A stretch of DNA of 64,000 nt from Pseudorhodoferax sp047601025. Its GTDB lineage: Bacteria; Pseudomonadota; Gammaproteobacteria; Burkholderiales; Burkholderiaceae_C. The position numbers and the translations under genes were made by a program. Shown piece after piece: positions 41,681 to 50,555 of this stretch. How positions within the stretch are numbered: the first letter of the stretch is position 1; every line of letters starts with the position of its first letter. The notes beneath the pieces are model-generated. The model was not told where the DNA came from and made no database searches. It was given only the letters and a program-made list of their open reading frames with translations. The DNA lies in contig NZ_JASGJZ010000001.1 in NCBI RefSeq assembly GCF_047601025.1, positions 3,410,001-3,474,000 of the forward strand, read 5' to 3'.

Positions 41681-44344
41681 CGCGCCGACGCTGGTCTTGG
41701 CGTCCCGCGAGTGGGTGAAGTAGACCGCGCCGATCGCGTCCGAGATGTCGTATGCGCACTGCACGCAGGCTTCCAGCCGCTCCAGCAGCAGCGCATGGGG
41801 GGCGTCCGCGCCGGCTTCGACGAGTTCGTCGAGGTTCCAGCGCGCCGGCTGTACCACGTCGCGGGCCAGCGGCGTGTCCCGGACCGGCGCGTCGCCGGCC
41901 AGCCGGGCCAGCCGGCCGGCCAGCGTGTGGGCGACCCAGCCGATCGAGCGCGGGTTGTCGCGGTCGAGCACCAGCAGGTCCAGCAGCGCCGCCAGCTCGC
42001 GGCTCTGCTGGTACTGCGAATGGAAGGTGATGCTGCTGTCGAACAGCGCCAGCACGGCCTCGAAGCCGCCGGTGGTGGCGACCGCGCCGGTGGACACCGC
42101 GCGCGCCAGCGCCGAGGCCAGGAAGCCCAGCCGTTCCACGTGGCGGCCGATGGACAGCAGCCGCCAGCCGTCGTCGCGCGTCATGCGGTCGGTCTGCGCG
42201 CCGGTCATGGCGGCGGTCGCGGTGCTGGTGGATTCCAGCAGGCGCATCGCCTCCAGCGCCGAGAAGTCGCCGCCGCGCGTGGCCTCGGCGCAGCGCCCGA
42301 GGAAGTCCTCCTCGGCCTGCACGATCACGTTCCAGTGCTCCTGCGACAGCCGCTCGCGCACGGCCGAGGCCGCCAGCCGCGTGGCGCGCAGGTTGTAGCC
42401 CACGCTCTGCACCTTCTCGGCGTCGCCCAGGCCGGCGATCAGCGAGCGCTCGAACACGCGGCGCGCCTGCACCGGCGACGGCACGGCCGGCAGCACCAGC
42501 GCGAAGGCCTTGTTCAGCTCGTACAGCCAGGCCAGCAGCGGGGCCAGCGACTGGTCCTCGCCGTTGAGCACCGACAGCGTCACGCGCGCCAAGCGCAGCG
42601 TGTTCTCCGTGCGCTCGGCGTAGCGGCCGAGCCAGAACAGGTTCTCGGCCGCGCGGCTGGTGACCATGCGGCGCCGGTGCACCGTGGATGCCGGCGACAG
42701 GTGCCGGGTCAGCCGCGTCGTGCGGTCGACCTCGCCGTCGGTGCGCACCCAGACGTCGGCGCTGCTGCCGCCGCGCTGCATGGAGGCGATGCTGTGGTGC
42801 GCGCTGACCATGCGCGCCAGCCCGCCCGGCAGCACGCGCCAGGAGCGCGGGCCGTCGGACACCGCGAACACGCGCAGCATGACCGAGCGCGGCGTGATGC
42901 GCGGCGGAAAGCCCTTGCCGCTGCTCCAGGTCGGCATCTGCGACAGCGGCATGTAGGTCTGCACGGTGTGCTCGTCGCCCTGGCGCAGGATGCGGCCGGT
43001 CCATTCGTCGAGCTGGCGGCGCGTCAGCGTGCCGCCCAGCACGGCCTCGAACGGGGCCGGGCCGCCGCTGTCGCCGTAGGTGGGCTTGATCACGCAGCGC
43101 GCCAGGTCGGGCAGCACGGCCTCCATCGCGGCGCGCTCGCCGCACCACCAGGTCGGCACGGCCGGCAGCTGCAGCTCCTCGCCGAGCAGGTGCCGCGACA
43201 GCGCCGGCAGGAACCCCAGCAGCGCCGCCGATTCGAGGAAGGCCGAGCCCGGCGTGTTGGCGATCAGCACGTTGCCGGCGCGCACCGCCTGCAGCAGCCC
43301 GGGCACGCCCAGGCGCGAGTCCGGCCGCAGCTCCAGCGGGTCCAGGTACTGGTCGTCCAGCCGCTTGACGAGCCCGTGCACCGGCTCCAGGCCCTTGAGC
43401 GTCTTCAGGTACAGGCGCTGGTCGCGCACGGTCAGGTCGCTGCCCTCGACCAGCGTGATGCCCAGGTAGCGCGCGAGGTAGGCCTGCTCGAAGTAGGTCT
43501 CGTTGTACGGCCCGGGCGTCAGCAGCGCGATGTGGGCGTCGTCGCCGGCCGGGCTCATGCGTTTGAGGCCCTCGATCAGCGCGCCGTAGGTGGCGGCCAG
43601 GCGCTGCACGTGCAGCGCCTCGAAGGCCTGCGGGAACAGCCGCGAGATCGCCAGCCGGTTCTCCAGCAGGTAGCCCAGGCCCGAGGGCGCCTGCGTGCGC
43701 TGCGACACGACCCACCAGTTGCCGTCGGCGTCGTGCGCCAGGTCGTAGGCCGTGATGTGCAGGTGCGTGCCGCCCAGCGGCCGGAAGCCGTGCATCGTGC
43801 GCAGGTAGCCGGGGTGGCCCTGCACCAGCGCGGGCGGCAGCAGGCCCCGGGCCAGCAACTGCTGCTCGCCGTAGACGTCGGCCATCACGCTGTCGAGCAC
43901 GCGCACGCGCTGCAGCACGCCGGCCTCGATCTGGCGCCAGCTCTCGGGCGTGACGATCAGCGGGAACAGGTCCAGCGACCAGGGGCGCTGCGGGTTCTCG
44001 GCGTCGGCGTAGACGTTGTAGGTGACGCCGTTGTCGCGCAGCTGGCGGTGCATCAGCGCGGTGCGCCGGTCCAGGTCGGCGAAGCCGTCGCGGCCCAGCA
44101 GCTCGAAGAAGCCGGCCCAGTCGGCCGCCAGCGGCGGGCGCGCGCTGTTGCTGCGCGGCGGCCCGTCGCCGGCCGGGCGCGCCTGGCCGCGCAGCTCGTC
44201 GAAATGGCCGGGCATGGCCAGCCGCGCGAGCGCGCTGGCCAGGTCCGCCGGGCTTTCCGGGCCCTGCGCGTCGAAGAGTGAGCTGTTCTGTTGATCCACG
44301 TCAGGGACATTGTCACATCCCGGCGGTGCCGGGATGCCGTCCAT
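41678..44344 (-). CDS. Fused circularly permuted ATP-grasp + alpha-E protein
   Basis: This 888-residue protein (873 if the GTG at 44299 is used) joins two families that are separate genes at 51849-54321. Residues about 90-570 are the circularly permuted ATP-grasp region (DUF404/407 type), with NGVTYNVYADAENPQRPWSL, ALLTPGPYNETYFEQAYLA, the metal/ATP block VIKPTYGDSGGPAPF, and SVMLRVFAVSDG. Residues about 580-880 are the helical alpha-E (DUF403) domain, with AENLFWLGRYAERTENTLRLA. Such ATP-grasp enzymes are predicted amidoligases. A hairpin precedes or lies inside the first codons. It is the middle gene of the minus-strand operon. Confidence 0.88.
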   Translation of the reverse strand: MDGIPAPPGCDNVPDVDQQNSSLFDAQGPESPADLASALARLAMPGHFDELRGQARPAGDGPPRSNSARPPLAADWAGFFELLGRDGFADLDRRTALMHRQLRDNGVTYNVYADAENPQRPWSLDLFPLIVTPESWRQIEAGVLQRVRVLDSVMADVYGEQQLLARGLLPPALVQGHPGYLRTMHGFRPLGGTHLHITAYDLAHDADGNWWVVSQRTQAPSGLGYLLENRLAISRLFPQAFEALHVQRLAATYGALIEGLKRMSPAGDDAHIALLTPGPYNETYFEQAYLARYLGITLVEGSDLTVRDQRLYLKTLKGLEPVHGLVKRLDDQYLDPLELRPDSRLGVPGLLQAVRAGNVLIANTPGSAFLESAALLGFLPALSRHLLGEELQLPAVPTWWCGERAAMEAVLPDLARCVIKPTYGDSGGPAPFEAVLGGTLTRRQLDEWTGRILRQGDEHTVQTYMPLSQMPTWSSGKGFPPRITPRSVMLRVFAVSDGPRSWRVLPGGLARMVSAHHSIASMQRGGSSADVWVRTDGEVDRTTRLTRHLSPASTVHRRRMVTSRAAENLFWLGRYAERTENTLRLARVTLSVLNGEDQSLAPLLAWLYELNKAFALVLPAVPSPVQARRVFERSLIAGLGDAEKVQSVGYNLRATRLAASAVRERLSQEHWNVIVQAEEDFLGRCAEATRGGDFSALEAMRLLESTSTATAAMTGAQTDRMTRDDGWRLLSIGRHVERLGFLASALARAVSTGAVATTGGFEAVLALFDSSITFHSQYQQSRELAALLDLLVLDRDNPRSIGWVAHTLAGRLARLAGDAPVRDTPLARDVVQPARWNLDELVEAGADAPHALLLERLEACVQCAYDISDAIGAVYFTHSRDAKTSVGA
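44316..44336 (-). other. Perfect hairpin at the junction of two amidoligase-operon genes
   Basis: CATCCCGGC and GCCGGGATG form a 9-bp perfect stem with a 3-base loop. It lies 36 bases after the DUF2126 stop. It is in the leader of the fused ATP-grasp gene if the GTG at 44299 is the start, or within its first codons if the ATG at 44344 is. It may tune translation or mRNA decay inside the operon. Confidence 0.4.
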
Positions 44345-44371
44345 GCGCCGAGATGCCCGTCCCGGCGGCCC

Positions 44372-47300
44372 TCAGCGGCGCAGATCCAGCGTGAACGGAA
44401 ACTCGCGGCTGCCCGGCACGTTGATCGTCGCCGGCGGCACGACCATGGTGCCCGGCGTGTGGCCGATGCGGAAGAAGCGTGCCAGGCGGCGGCTCTCGGC
44501 CTCGTACGAGTTGACCGGGAAGGTGTCGTAGTTGCGCCCGCCCGGGTGCGCGACGTGGTACTGGCAGCCGCCCAGCGAGCGCTTCATCCAGGTGTCCACG
44601 ATGTCCAGCACCAGCGGCGCGTGCACGCCGATGGTCGGGTGCAGGGCCGACGGCGGCTGCCAGGCGCGGTAGCGGATGCCGGCGACGTACTCGCCCTGGG
44701 TACCGGTGGGCTGCATAGCCAGCGCGCGGCCGTTGCAGGTGACCACGTAGCGGCTCTCGTTCAGCCCGGTCACGCGCACCTCGATGCGCTCCAGCGAGGA
44801 GTCCACGTAGCGCACGGTGCCGCCGATGGCGCCTTCCTCGCCCATCACGTGCCAGGGTTCCAGCGCGTTGCGCACGGTCAGCTCGATGCCGGACTTCTGG
44901 ATGTGGCCGACTATCGGGAAGCGGAACTCGAGATGCGGCGCGAACCAGGACGGGTCGAACGCGTAGCCGGCCTCGCGCATCTCGCGGATCACGTCGTCGA
45001 AGTCCATCTTCACGAACGTGGGCAGCAGGAAGCGGTCGTGCAGTTCGGTGCCCCAGCGCGTGGCCGGCGCCAGGTAGGGCGCGTCCCAGAAGCGGGCGAT
45101 CAGCGCGCGCATCAGCAGCTGCTGCACGATGCTCATGCGGGCGTGCGGCGGCATCTCGAACGCACGCAGCTCCAGCAGGCCCAGGCGCCCGGTGCTGCTG
45201 TCGGGCGAGTACATCTTGTCGATGCAGAACTCGCTGCGGTGGGTGTTGCCGGTCACGTCGATCAGCACGTTGCGCAGCGTGCGGTCGACCAGCCAGGGCG
45301 GCATGTCCTGGCCGTGGATCTCGCGGTTGCGGCGGATCTCGCGCAGCGCGATCTCCAGCTCGTAGAGCTGGTCGTTGCGGGCCTCGTCCACGCGCGGTGC
45401 CTGGCTGGTCGGGCCGATGAACAGGCCCGAGAACAGGTAGGACAGCGAGGGATGGTTGTGCCAGTACAGGATCAGGCTGGCCAGCAGCTCGGGCCGGCGC
45501 AGGAACGGGCTGTCCGCCGGCGTGGCGCCGCCCAGCACGAAGTGGTTGCCGCCGCCGGTGCCGGTGTGGCGGCCGTCGGTCATGAACTTCTCGGCCGACA
45601 GCCGCGTCTCGAACGCCGCCTGGTACAGGAACTCGGTGTGCTGCACCAGCTCGCCCCAGTTGTGGGCGGGGTGGATGTTGACCTCGATGACGCCGGGGTC
45701 GGGCGTGACCTGCAGCATCTTCAGGCGGCTGTCGCGCGGCGGCGGGTAGCCTTCCAGCACGATCTTCACGCCGAGTTCCTCGGCCGTGGCCTCGACCGCG
45801 GACAGCAGGTCCAGGTAGTCCTCCAGCCGCGCCAGCGGCGGCATGAAGACGTACAGCTGGCCGGACTTGTCGCCCTGCTGCTCGGCCTTGGGGCCGTTGG
45901 CGCGGCGCGGGTCGCGCGCTTCCACGCACAGCGCGGTGCGGGTGATCCAGTGCGCGGATTCGAAGCGCTGGGGGCTGCGCACGAAATCGGCCGGCTCGGC
46001 CTGCGGGTCCGGCCCGAGAGCCGCCGGGCCGCCGTCCGCCGCGGCGAAGCGGCGGTCCTGCAGGCGGCGCACGGCCTCGCTGGGCGAGTGGTCCGGCGCG
46101 GCGACGAAGCGGGCCGGGTCCAGGCCGCCGACGGCGCTGCCGGGCCCGGCGGTAGCCGCGGTGGCGGCGGTATGGCGGGCCCGCAGCGCCTCGGCCGCGG
46201 GCAGGGCCGCGCGCGGCTCCATCGGGTCGCGCTCGTTGAAGTAGGGGTAGTCGCTCTTGCTGACCCAGGGCAGCGAATCCAGCGGCAGCCGGTAGCCCAT
46301 CGGCGAGTCGCCCGGGATCAGGTACATGCGCTCGTCGCGGAAGAACCACGGGCCGGTGGTCCAGTACGTGCCGGCCATGCCGGGACCCTCGCCGACCTGC
46401 AGCGGCAGCACGTAGCCGACGGCGGCATCGAGCTTCTGCTCGAACACGCGGCGCAGGCGCACGCGCTCGAGCTCGTCGTCCAGCCGGGCGTCGAACGGGT
46501 CGACGTTGACCGGCAGGCGGCGCTCGCGCCACAGGTAGTACCAGACGTCCTCGTAGCCGGGCTGGATGTAGGCGTCGCTCAGGCCCAGCTTGCTGGCCAG
46601 CAGGTGGGTGAAGCGGCGCGCGTCCTCGCCGGTGTAGTGCGCGGGCTCGCGCTCGTCGGCGAACAGCGCCGGGTTGCGCCAGCTCGGCTGGCCGTCGGCG
46701 CGCCAGAACACCGACAGCGCCCAGCGCGGCAGCTGTTCGCCCGGGTACCACTTGCCCTGGCCGAAGTGCAGGAAGCCGCCCTGGCCGTACTCGTCGCGCA
46801 GCTTGTGCACCAGGCCGGTGGCATAGCCGCGCTTGGTCGGGCCCAGCGCGTCGGTGTTCCATTCTGGTGCATCGCGGTCGGTGGTGGCCACGAAGGTCGG
46901 CTCGCCGCCCATGGTCAGGCGCACGTCGCCGGCCACGAGCTCGGCATCGACCTGCTTGCCCAGCGCCAGCACCTCGGCCCATTGCTCCTCGGTGTAGGGC
47001 TTGGTCACGCGCGGCGACTCGAAGATGCGCGTGACAGCCATGTGGTGCTCGAACGTGACCTCGGCCTCGTCGACCAGGCCTTCGATCGGCGCGGCGCCCG
47101 AGGGCTGGGGTGTGCAGGCCAGCGGGATGTGGCCCTCGCCGGCCAGCAGGCCGGAGGTCGCGTCCAGCCCGATCCAGCCGGCGCCGGGCAGGTAGACCTC
47201 GCACCAGGCATGCAGGTCGGTGAAGTCGTGGTCGGTGCCGCTGGGGCCGTCCAGCGACTTGACGTCCGGCGTCAGCTGGATCAGGTAGCCCGAGACGAAG

Positions 47301-47896
47301 CGCGCCGCCAGCCCCATGCGGCGCAGCAGCTGCACCTGCAGCCAGCCGGAGTCGCGGCACGAGCCGCTGGCCAGCTCCAGCGTCTGCTCCGGCGTCTGCA
47401 CGCCGGGCTCCAGGCGGATCAGGTAGCGGATGTCCTGCGAGATCTTGCGGTTCAGGTTGACCAGGAAGTCGATCGTGCGCTGCTCGCTGCGGTCGATGGT
47501 GGCCAGGTAGCGCTCGACCAGCGGCGTCAGCGGCTCGCAGGCCAGGTAGGGCGCCAGCTCCTCCTTGACCATCGGCTCGTACTGGAACGGGAAGTTCTCG
47601 GCCGCCGGCTCCAGGAAGAAGTCGAACGGGTTGTAGACCGCCATCTCGACCACCAGGTCGACCGTGACCTTGAACTCGGTGGTCTTCTCGGGGAACACCA
47701 GGCGCGCCTGGTAGTTGGAGAACGGGTCCTGCTGCCAGTTGATGAAGTGGTTGGCCGGTTCGACCTTCAGCGAATACGAGATGACGTTGCTGCGGCAATG
47801 CGGCGCGGGGCGCAGTCGGATCACCTGGGGGCCCAGCTGTACGGGGCGGTCGTAGCGGTAATGGGAAACGTGATTCAGCGCTGCGTGTGTGGACAT
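44372..47896 (-). CDS. Transglutaminase + DUF2126 protein (1174 residues)
   Basis: About residues 1-290 form a bacterial transglutaminase module, with Cys in ELASGSCRDSGWLQVQLL, His in FTDLHAWCEVYLPGAGWIGL and Asp in GLDATSGL. The remaining roughly 880 residues are the DUF2126 region (QYHVAHPGGRNYDTFPVNSY near the end, MTDGRHTGTGGGNHFVLGGA in the middle). The latter resembles a glutamine-synthetase/amidoligase-like fold in published predictions. The ATG at 47896 is 46 bases downstream of a sigma-54-type promoter. It is the first gene of the operon continuing to ATP-grasp/alpha-E, transglutaminase, RidA and SDR. Confidence 0.9.
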   Translation of the reverse strand: MSTHAALNHVSHYRYDRPVQLGPQVIRLRPAPHCRSNVISYSLKVEPANHFINWQQDPFSNYQARLVFPEKTTEFKVTVDLVVEMAVYNPFDFFLEPAAENFPFQYEPMVKEELAPYLACEPLTPLVERYLATIDRSEQRTIDFLVNLNRKISQDIRYLIRLEPGVQTPEQTLELASGSCRDSGWLQVQLLRRMGLAARFVSGYLIQLTPDVKSLDGPSGTDHDFTDLHAWCEVYLPGAGWIGLDATSGLLAGEGHIPLACTPQPSGAAPIEGLVDEAEVTFEHHMAVTRIFESPRVTKPYTEEQWAEVLALGKQVDAELVAGDVRLTMGGEPTFVATTDRDAPEWNTDALGPTKRGYATGLVHKLRDEYGQGGFLHFGQGKWYPGEQLPRWALSVFWRADGQPSWRNPALFADEREPAHYTGEDARRFTHLLASKLGLSDAYIQPGYEDVWYYLWRERRLPVNVDPFDARLDDELERVRLRRVFEQKLDAAVGYVLPLQVGEGPGMAGTYWTTGPWFFRDERMYLIPGDSPMGYRLPLDSLPWVSKSDYPYFNERDPMEPRAALPAAEALRARHTAATAATAGPGSAVGGLDPARFVAAPDHSPSEAVRRLQDRRFAAADGGPAALGPDPQAEPADFVRSPQRFESAHWITRTALCVEARDPRRANGPKAEQQGDKSGQLYVFMPPLARLEDYLDLLSAVEATAEELGVKIVLEGYPPPRDSRLKMLQVTPDPGVIEVNIHPAHNWGELVQHTEFLYQAAFETRLSAEKFMTDGRHTGTGGGNHFVLGGATPADSPFLRRPELLASLILYWHNHPSLSYLFSGLFIGPTSQAPRVDEARNDQLYELEIALREIRRNREIHGQDMPPWLVDRTLRNVLIDVTGNTHRSEFCIDKMYSPDSSTGRLGLLELRAFEMPPHARMSIVQQLLMRALIARFWDAPYLAPATRWGTELHDRFLLPTFVKMDFDDVIREMREAGYAFDPSWFAPHLEFRFPIVGHIQKSGIELTVRNALEPWHVMGEEGAIGGTVRYVDSSLERIEVRVTGLNESRYVVTCNGRALAMQPTGTQGEYVAGIRYRAWQPPSALHPTIGVHAPLVLDIVDTWMKRSLGGCQYHVAHPGGRNYDTFPVNSYEAESRRLARFFRIGHTPGTMVVPPATINVPGSREFPFTLDLRR

Positions 47897-47953
47897 CTTT
47901 GTCTCTTGTCGGGAAGGAAGTGGCAATGGCGTGCGCCATCGCTGCCGGATACT

Positions 47954-47969
47954 AGCAAGAGGTGAGCCA
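47954..47969 (-). promoter_or_regulatory. Sigma-54 (RpoN) -24/-12 promoter for the minus-strand amidoligase operon
   Basis: On the minus strand the site reads TGGCTCACCTCTTGCT. It has the -24 GG and -12 GC exactly ten bases apart and fits TGGCAC-N5-TTGC apart from two bases. The predicted transcript would start near 47943, giving a leader of about 47 bases to the ATG at 47896. The same architecture occurs before the plus-strand operon at 51805. Confidence 0.65.
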
Positions 47970-48016
47970 GTGGCAGGCCGGTCTCCGGCAGGGGCTCGCG
48001 AGTGCAGAGGGGGAAC

Positions 48017-50452
48017 ATGACCGAGCCGGCGGGCGCGACACCGCCGCGGGCCGCGCAGGCGCGCCCGGGGCCCTGGCTGGCGCTGTGCGCCGGCGTGCTG
48101 CTGGGCACGGCCGTGCAGTTGCAGCAGCCCGTGCTGTCGCCGGCCCTGGCGTATGCGGTGCTGGCGCTGGGCGGCGCGGCGGTGCTGGTCCCGGCCTGGC
48201 GCGCGGGCCGGCGCGGCCTGGCCGCGGGGGCGGCGCTGCTGGCCGCCGCGGCGCTCGCCTTCGGCGGCGTCGGCCTGCGGGCGCTGGCGTTCCAGGCGCA
48301 GGCCCTGGACCCGGCGCTGGAAGGCCGCGACCTGGTGCTGACCGGCCGCGTGGCGGCCATGCCGCAGCCCGGCGACATCGCGCTGCGGCTGCGCCTGCAG
48401 GTCGAGGCGGCGCAGGACGATGGCGTGCCGGTGCGGGTGCCGCCGCTGGTCGAGCTGTCCTGGTACTACGGCAGCCTGGACGGCAGGTCGCAGCAGGTGC
48501 CCCAGGTGCTGGCCGGCGACCGCTGGCGCGTGCAGGCGCGGCTGCGCGCGGTGCACGGCCAGCGCAATCCGCACGGCTTCGACCACGAGCTGTGGCAGTG
48601 GGAGCGCGGCGTGCAGGCCACCGGCTACGTGCGCGCCGGCCCGCGCGACGCGGCGCCCGAACGGCTGGAGCGCGGCTGGCACCACCCGGTCGAGCGCGCG
48701 CGGCAGGCGGTGCGGGAGGCGATCTTCGCGCGCATCGCCGAGCCGGGCCGCGCCGGCCTGGTCGCGGCGCTGGCCATGGGCGACCAGAGCGCCGTCGAGC
48801 GCGCCGACTGGGACCTGTTCCGCGCCACCGGCGTCGCCCACCTGCTCGCGGTGTCGGGCCTGCACGTGACCATGTTCGCCTGGCTGGCCACCGCCGTGCT
48901 CGGCTGGGCCTGGCGCCGGTCGGCGCGCGCCTGCCTGTGGTGTCCGGCGCCGCATGCCGCGCTGGTGGGCGGCGTGGCGCTGGCGGGGGCCTACGCGGTG
49001 TTCAGCGGCTGGGGTGTGCCGGCGCAGCGCACGCTGATCATGCTGGCCGCCGTGGCCGCGCTGCGGCTGGCCGGGCGGCGCTGGCCCTGGCCGCGGGTGC
49101 TGCTGCTGGCGGCCGCGCTGGTGGTGCTGCTCGATCCCTGGGCGCTGCTGCAGGCCGGCTTCTGGCTGAGCTTCGTGGCGGTCGGCGTGCTGTTCGCGGG
49201 CGCCGGTGCGGGTGCGCCGGAAGCCGGCGGCGCCCGGCCGCAGGGCATGGGCCGCCGCGCGGCGTCGGCCCTGGGGCGGCTGCTGCGCGAGCAGGCCGTC
49301 GTCACGGTGGCGCTGGCGCCGCTGTCGCTGATGCTGTTCCAGCAGGTCTCGCTGGTCGGCCTGCTGGCCAACCTGGCGGCCATTCCCTGGGTCACGCTGG
49401 TGCTGACGCCGCTGGCGCTGCTGGGCGTGCTGGCCGCGCCGCTGTGGGACCTGGCGGCCGGCGCCACCGGGTTGCTGCTGGCGCTGCTGGCGTGGTGCGC
49501 GCGCTGGCCGCTGGCCAGCATCGACCATGCGGCGCTGCCCTGGCCGCTCGGCGCGGCGGCGATCGCGGGGGCGCTGCTGCTGGTGCTGCGCTGGCCGGCG
49601 GGCCTGCGGCTGGCCGGGCTGCCGCTGCTGCTGCCGGCGCTGTGCTGGCAGCCGCCGCGCCCGCCGGCAGGCGAGTTCGAACTGCTGGCCGCCGACGTGG
49701 GGCAGGGCAACGCGGTGCTGGTGCGCACGGCCGGGCATGCGCTGCTGTACGACACCGGGCCGCGCTACGGCCAGGACAGCGACGCCGGCCACCGCGTGCT
49801 GGTGCCGCTGCTGCGCGCGCTGGGCGAGCGGCTGGACCGCGTGGTCGTGAGCCATGCCGACAGCGACCACAGCGGCGGCGCCGCCGCCGTGCTGGCCATG
49901 CAGCCGCAGGCCGAGCTGCTGGCATCGCTGCCGCAGGGGCATGCGCTGCGGGTCTCGCACGCGTTCGCGCCGTGCCGCGCCGGCCAGCGCTGGCAGTGGG
50001 ACGGCGTGCAGTTCGAGGTGCTGCACCCCGCGGAGGACGACGGGCCGCCCGGCGAGAAGCCCAACGCGCGCAGCTGCGTGCTGCGCATCGCCAACGGCCG
50101 TGCCGCGGCGCTGTTGGCCGGCGACATCGAGCAGCCGCAGGAGGCCCGCCTGCTGGCCGGCGCCGCGCCGCTGCAGGCCGACTGGCTGCTGGTGGCGCAC
50201 CACGGCAGCAAGACCTCGTCCAGCGCCGCGTGGCTGGGCGCGGTGGCGCCGCGCATCGCCATGGTGCAGGCCGGCTACCGCAACCGCTTCGGCCATCCGG
50301 CGCCCGAGGTGGTGCGGCGCCTGCAGGCGCAGGGTGCCGCCGTGGTGACCTCGACCCAGTGCGGCGCCGCGCGCTGGCGCAGCGATGCGCCGGCGGCGGT
50401 GGACTGCGAGCGCCTGCGCGACGTGCGCTACTGGCAACACCGGCCGGACTGA
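48017..50452 (+). CDS. comEC: DNA internalisation protein ComEC/Rec2
   Basis: This 811-residue inner-membrane protein is the presumed DNA channel for natural transformation. It has N-terminal helices and an OB-fold-like ComEC_N region. The Competence domain (about 250-520) contains ATGVAHLLAVSGLHVTMFAW, and the C-terminal metallo-beta-lactamase domain has AADVGQGNAVLV and VSHADSDHSGG. GAGGGG four bases before the ATG at 48017 supports this start over the GTG at 48002. It is divergent from the DUF2126 gene, and the minus-strand sigma-54 site lies in the gap. Confidence 0.92.
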   Translation: MTEPAGATPPRAAQARPGPWLALCAGVLLGTAVQLQQPVLSPALAYAVLALGGAAVLVPAWRAGRRGLAAGAALLAAAALAFGGVGLRALAFQAQALDPALEGRDLVLTGRVAAMPQPGDIALRLRLQVEAAQDDGVPVRVPPLVELSWYYGSLDGRSQQVPQVLAGDRWRVQARLRAVHGQRNPHGFDHELWQWERGVQATGYVRAGPRDAAPERLERGWHHPVERARQAVREAIFARIAEPGRAGLVAALAMGDQSAVERADWDLFRATGVAHLLAVSGLHVTMFAWLATAVLGWAWRRSARACLWCPAPHAALVGGVALAGAYAVFSGWGVPAQRTLIMLAAVAALRLAGRRWPWPRVLLLAAALVVLLDPWALLQAGFWLSFVAVGVLFAGAGAGAPEAGGARPQGMGRRAASALGRLLREQAVVTVALAPLSLMLFQQVSLVGLLANLAAIPWVTLVLTPLALLGVLAAPLWDLAAGATGLLLALLAWCARWPLASIDHAALPWPLGAAAIAGALLLVLRWPAGLRLAGLPLLLPALCWQPPRPPAGEFELLAADVGQGNAVLVRTAGHALLYDTGPRYGQDSDAGHRVLVPLLRALGERLDRVVVSHADSDHSGGAAAVLAMQPQAELLASLPQGHALRVSHAFAPCRAGQRWQWDGVQFEVLHPAEDDGPPGEKPNARSCVLRIANGRAAALLAGDIEQPQEARLLAGAAPLQADWLLVAHHGSKTSSSAAWLGAVAPRIAMVQAGYRNRFGHPAPEVVRRLQAQGAAVVTSTQCGAARWRSDAPAAVDCERLRDVRYWQHRPD

Positions 50453-50555
50453 ACGTGAACGGCCGGCTGATGGCGCCGCAGTTGACTTCCATCAAGAAGC
50501 CGCCGGCGGGCCGGCGCAACATCGAAGCCATCATCGACGCGCCACACACCACACC

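Noticed and set aside
47975..48016. An NtrC-type enhancer next to the minus-strand sigma-54 site
   Set aside because: I looked for paired GCACC/GGTGC half-sites near both sigma-54 boxes and found none convincing; the activator remains unknown.
44372..50440. A 2022-residue open frame on the minus strand running from the DUF2126 gene back through comEC
   Set aside because: Only the part from 47896 is coding. The upstream extension is antisense to comEC and reflects high GC at third positions, not a giant protein.
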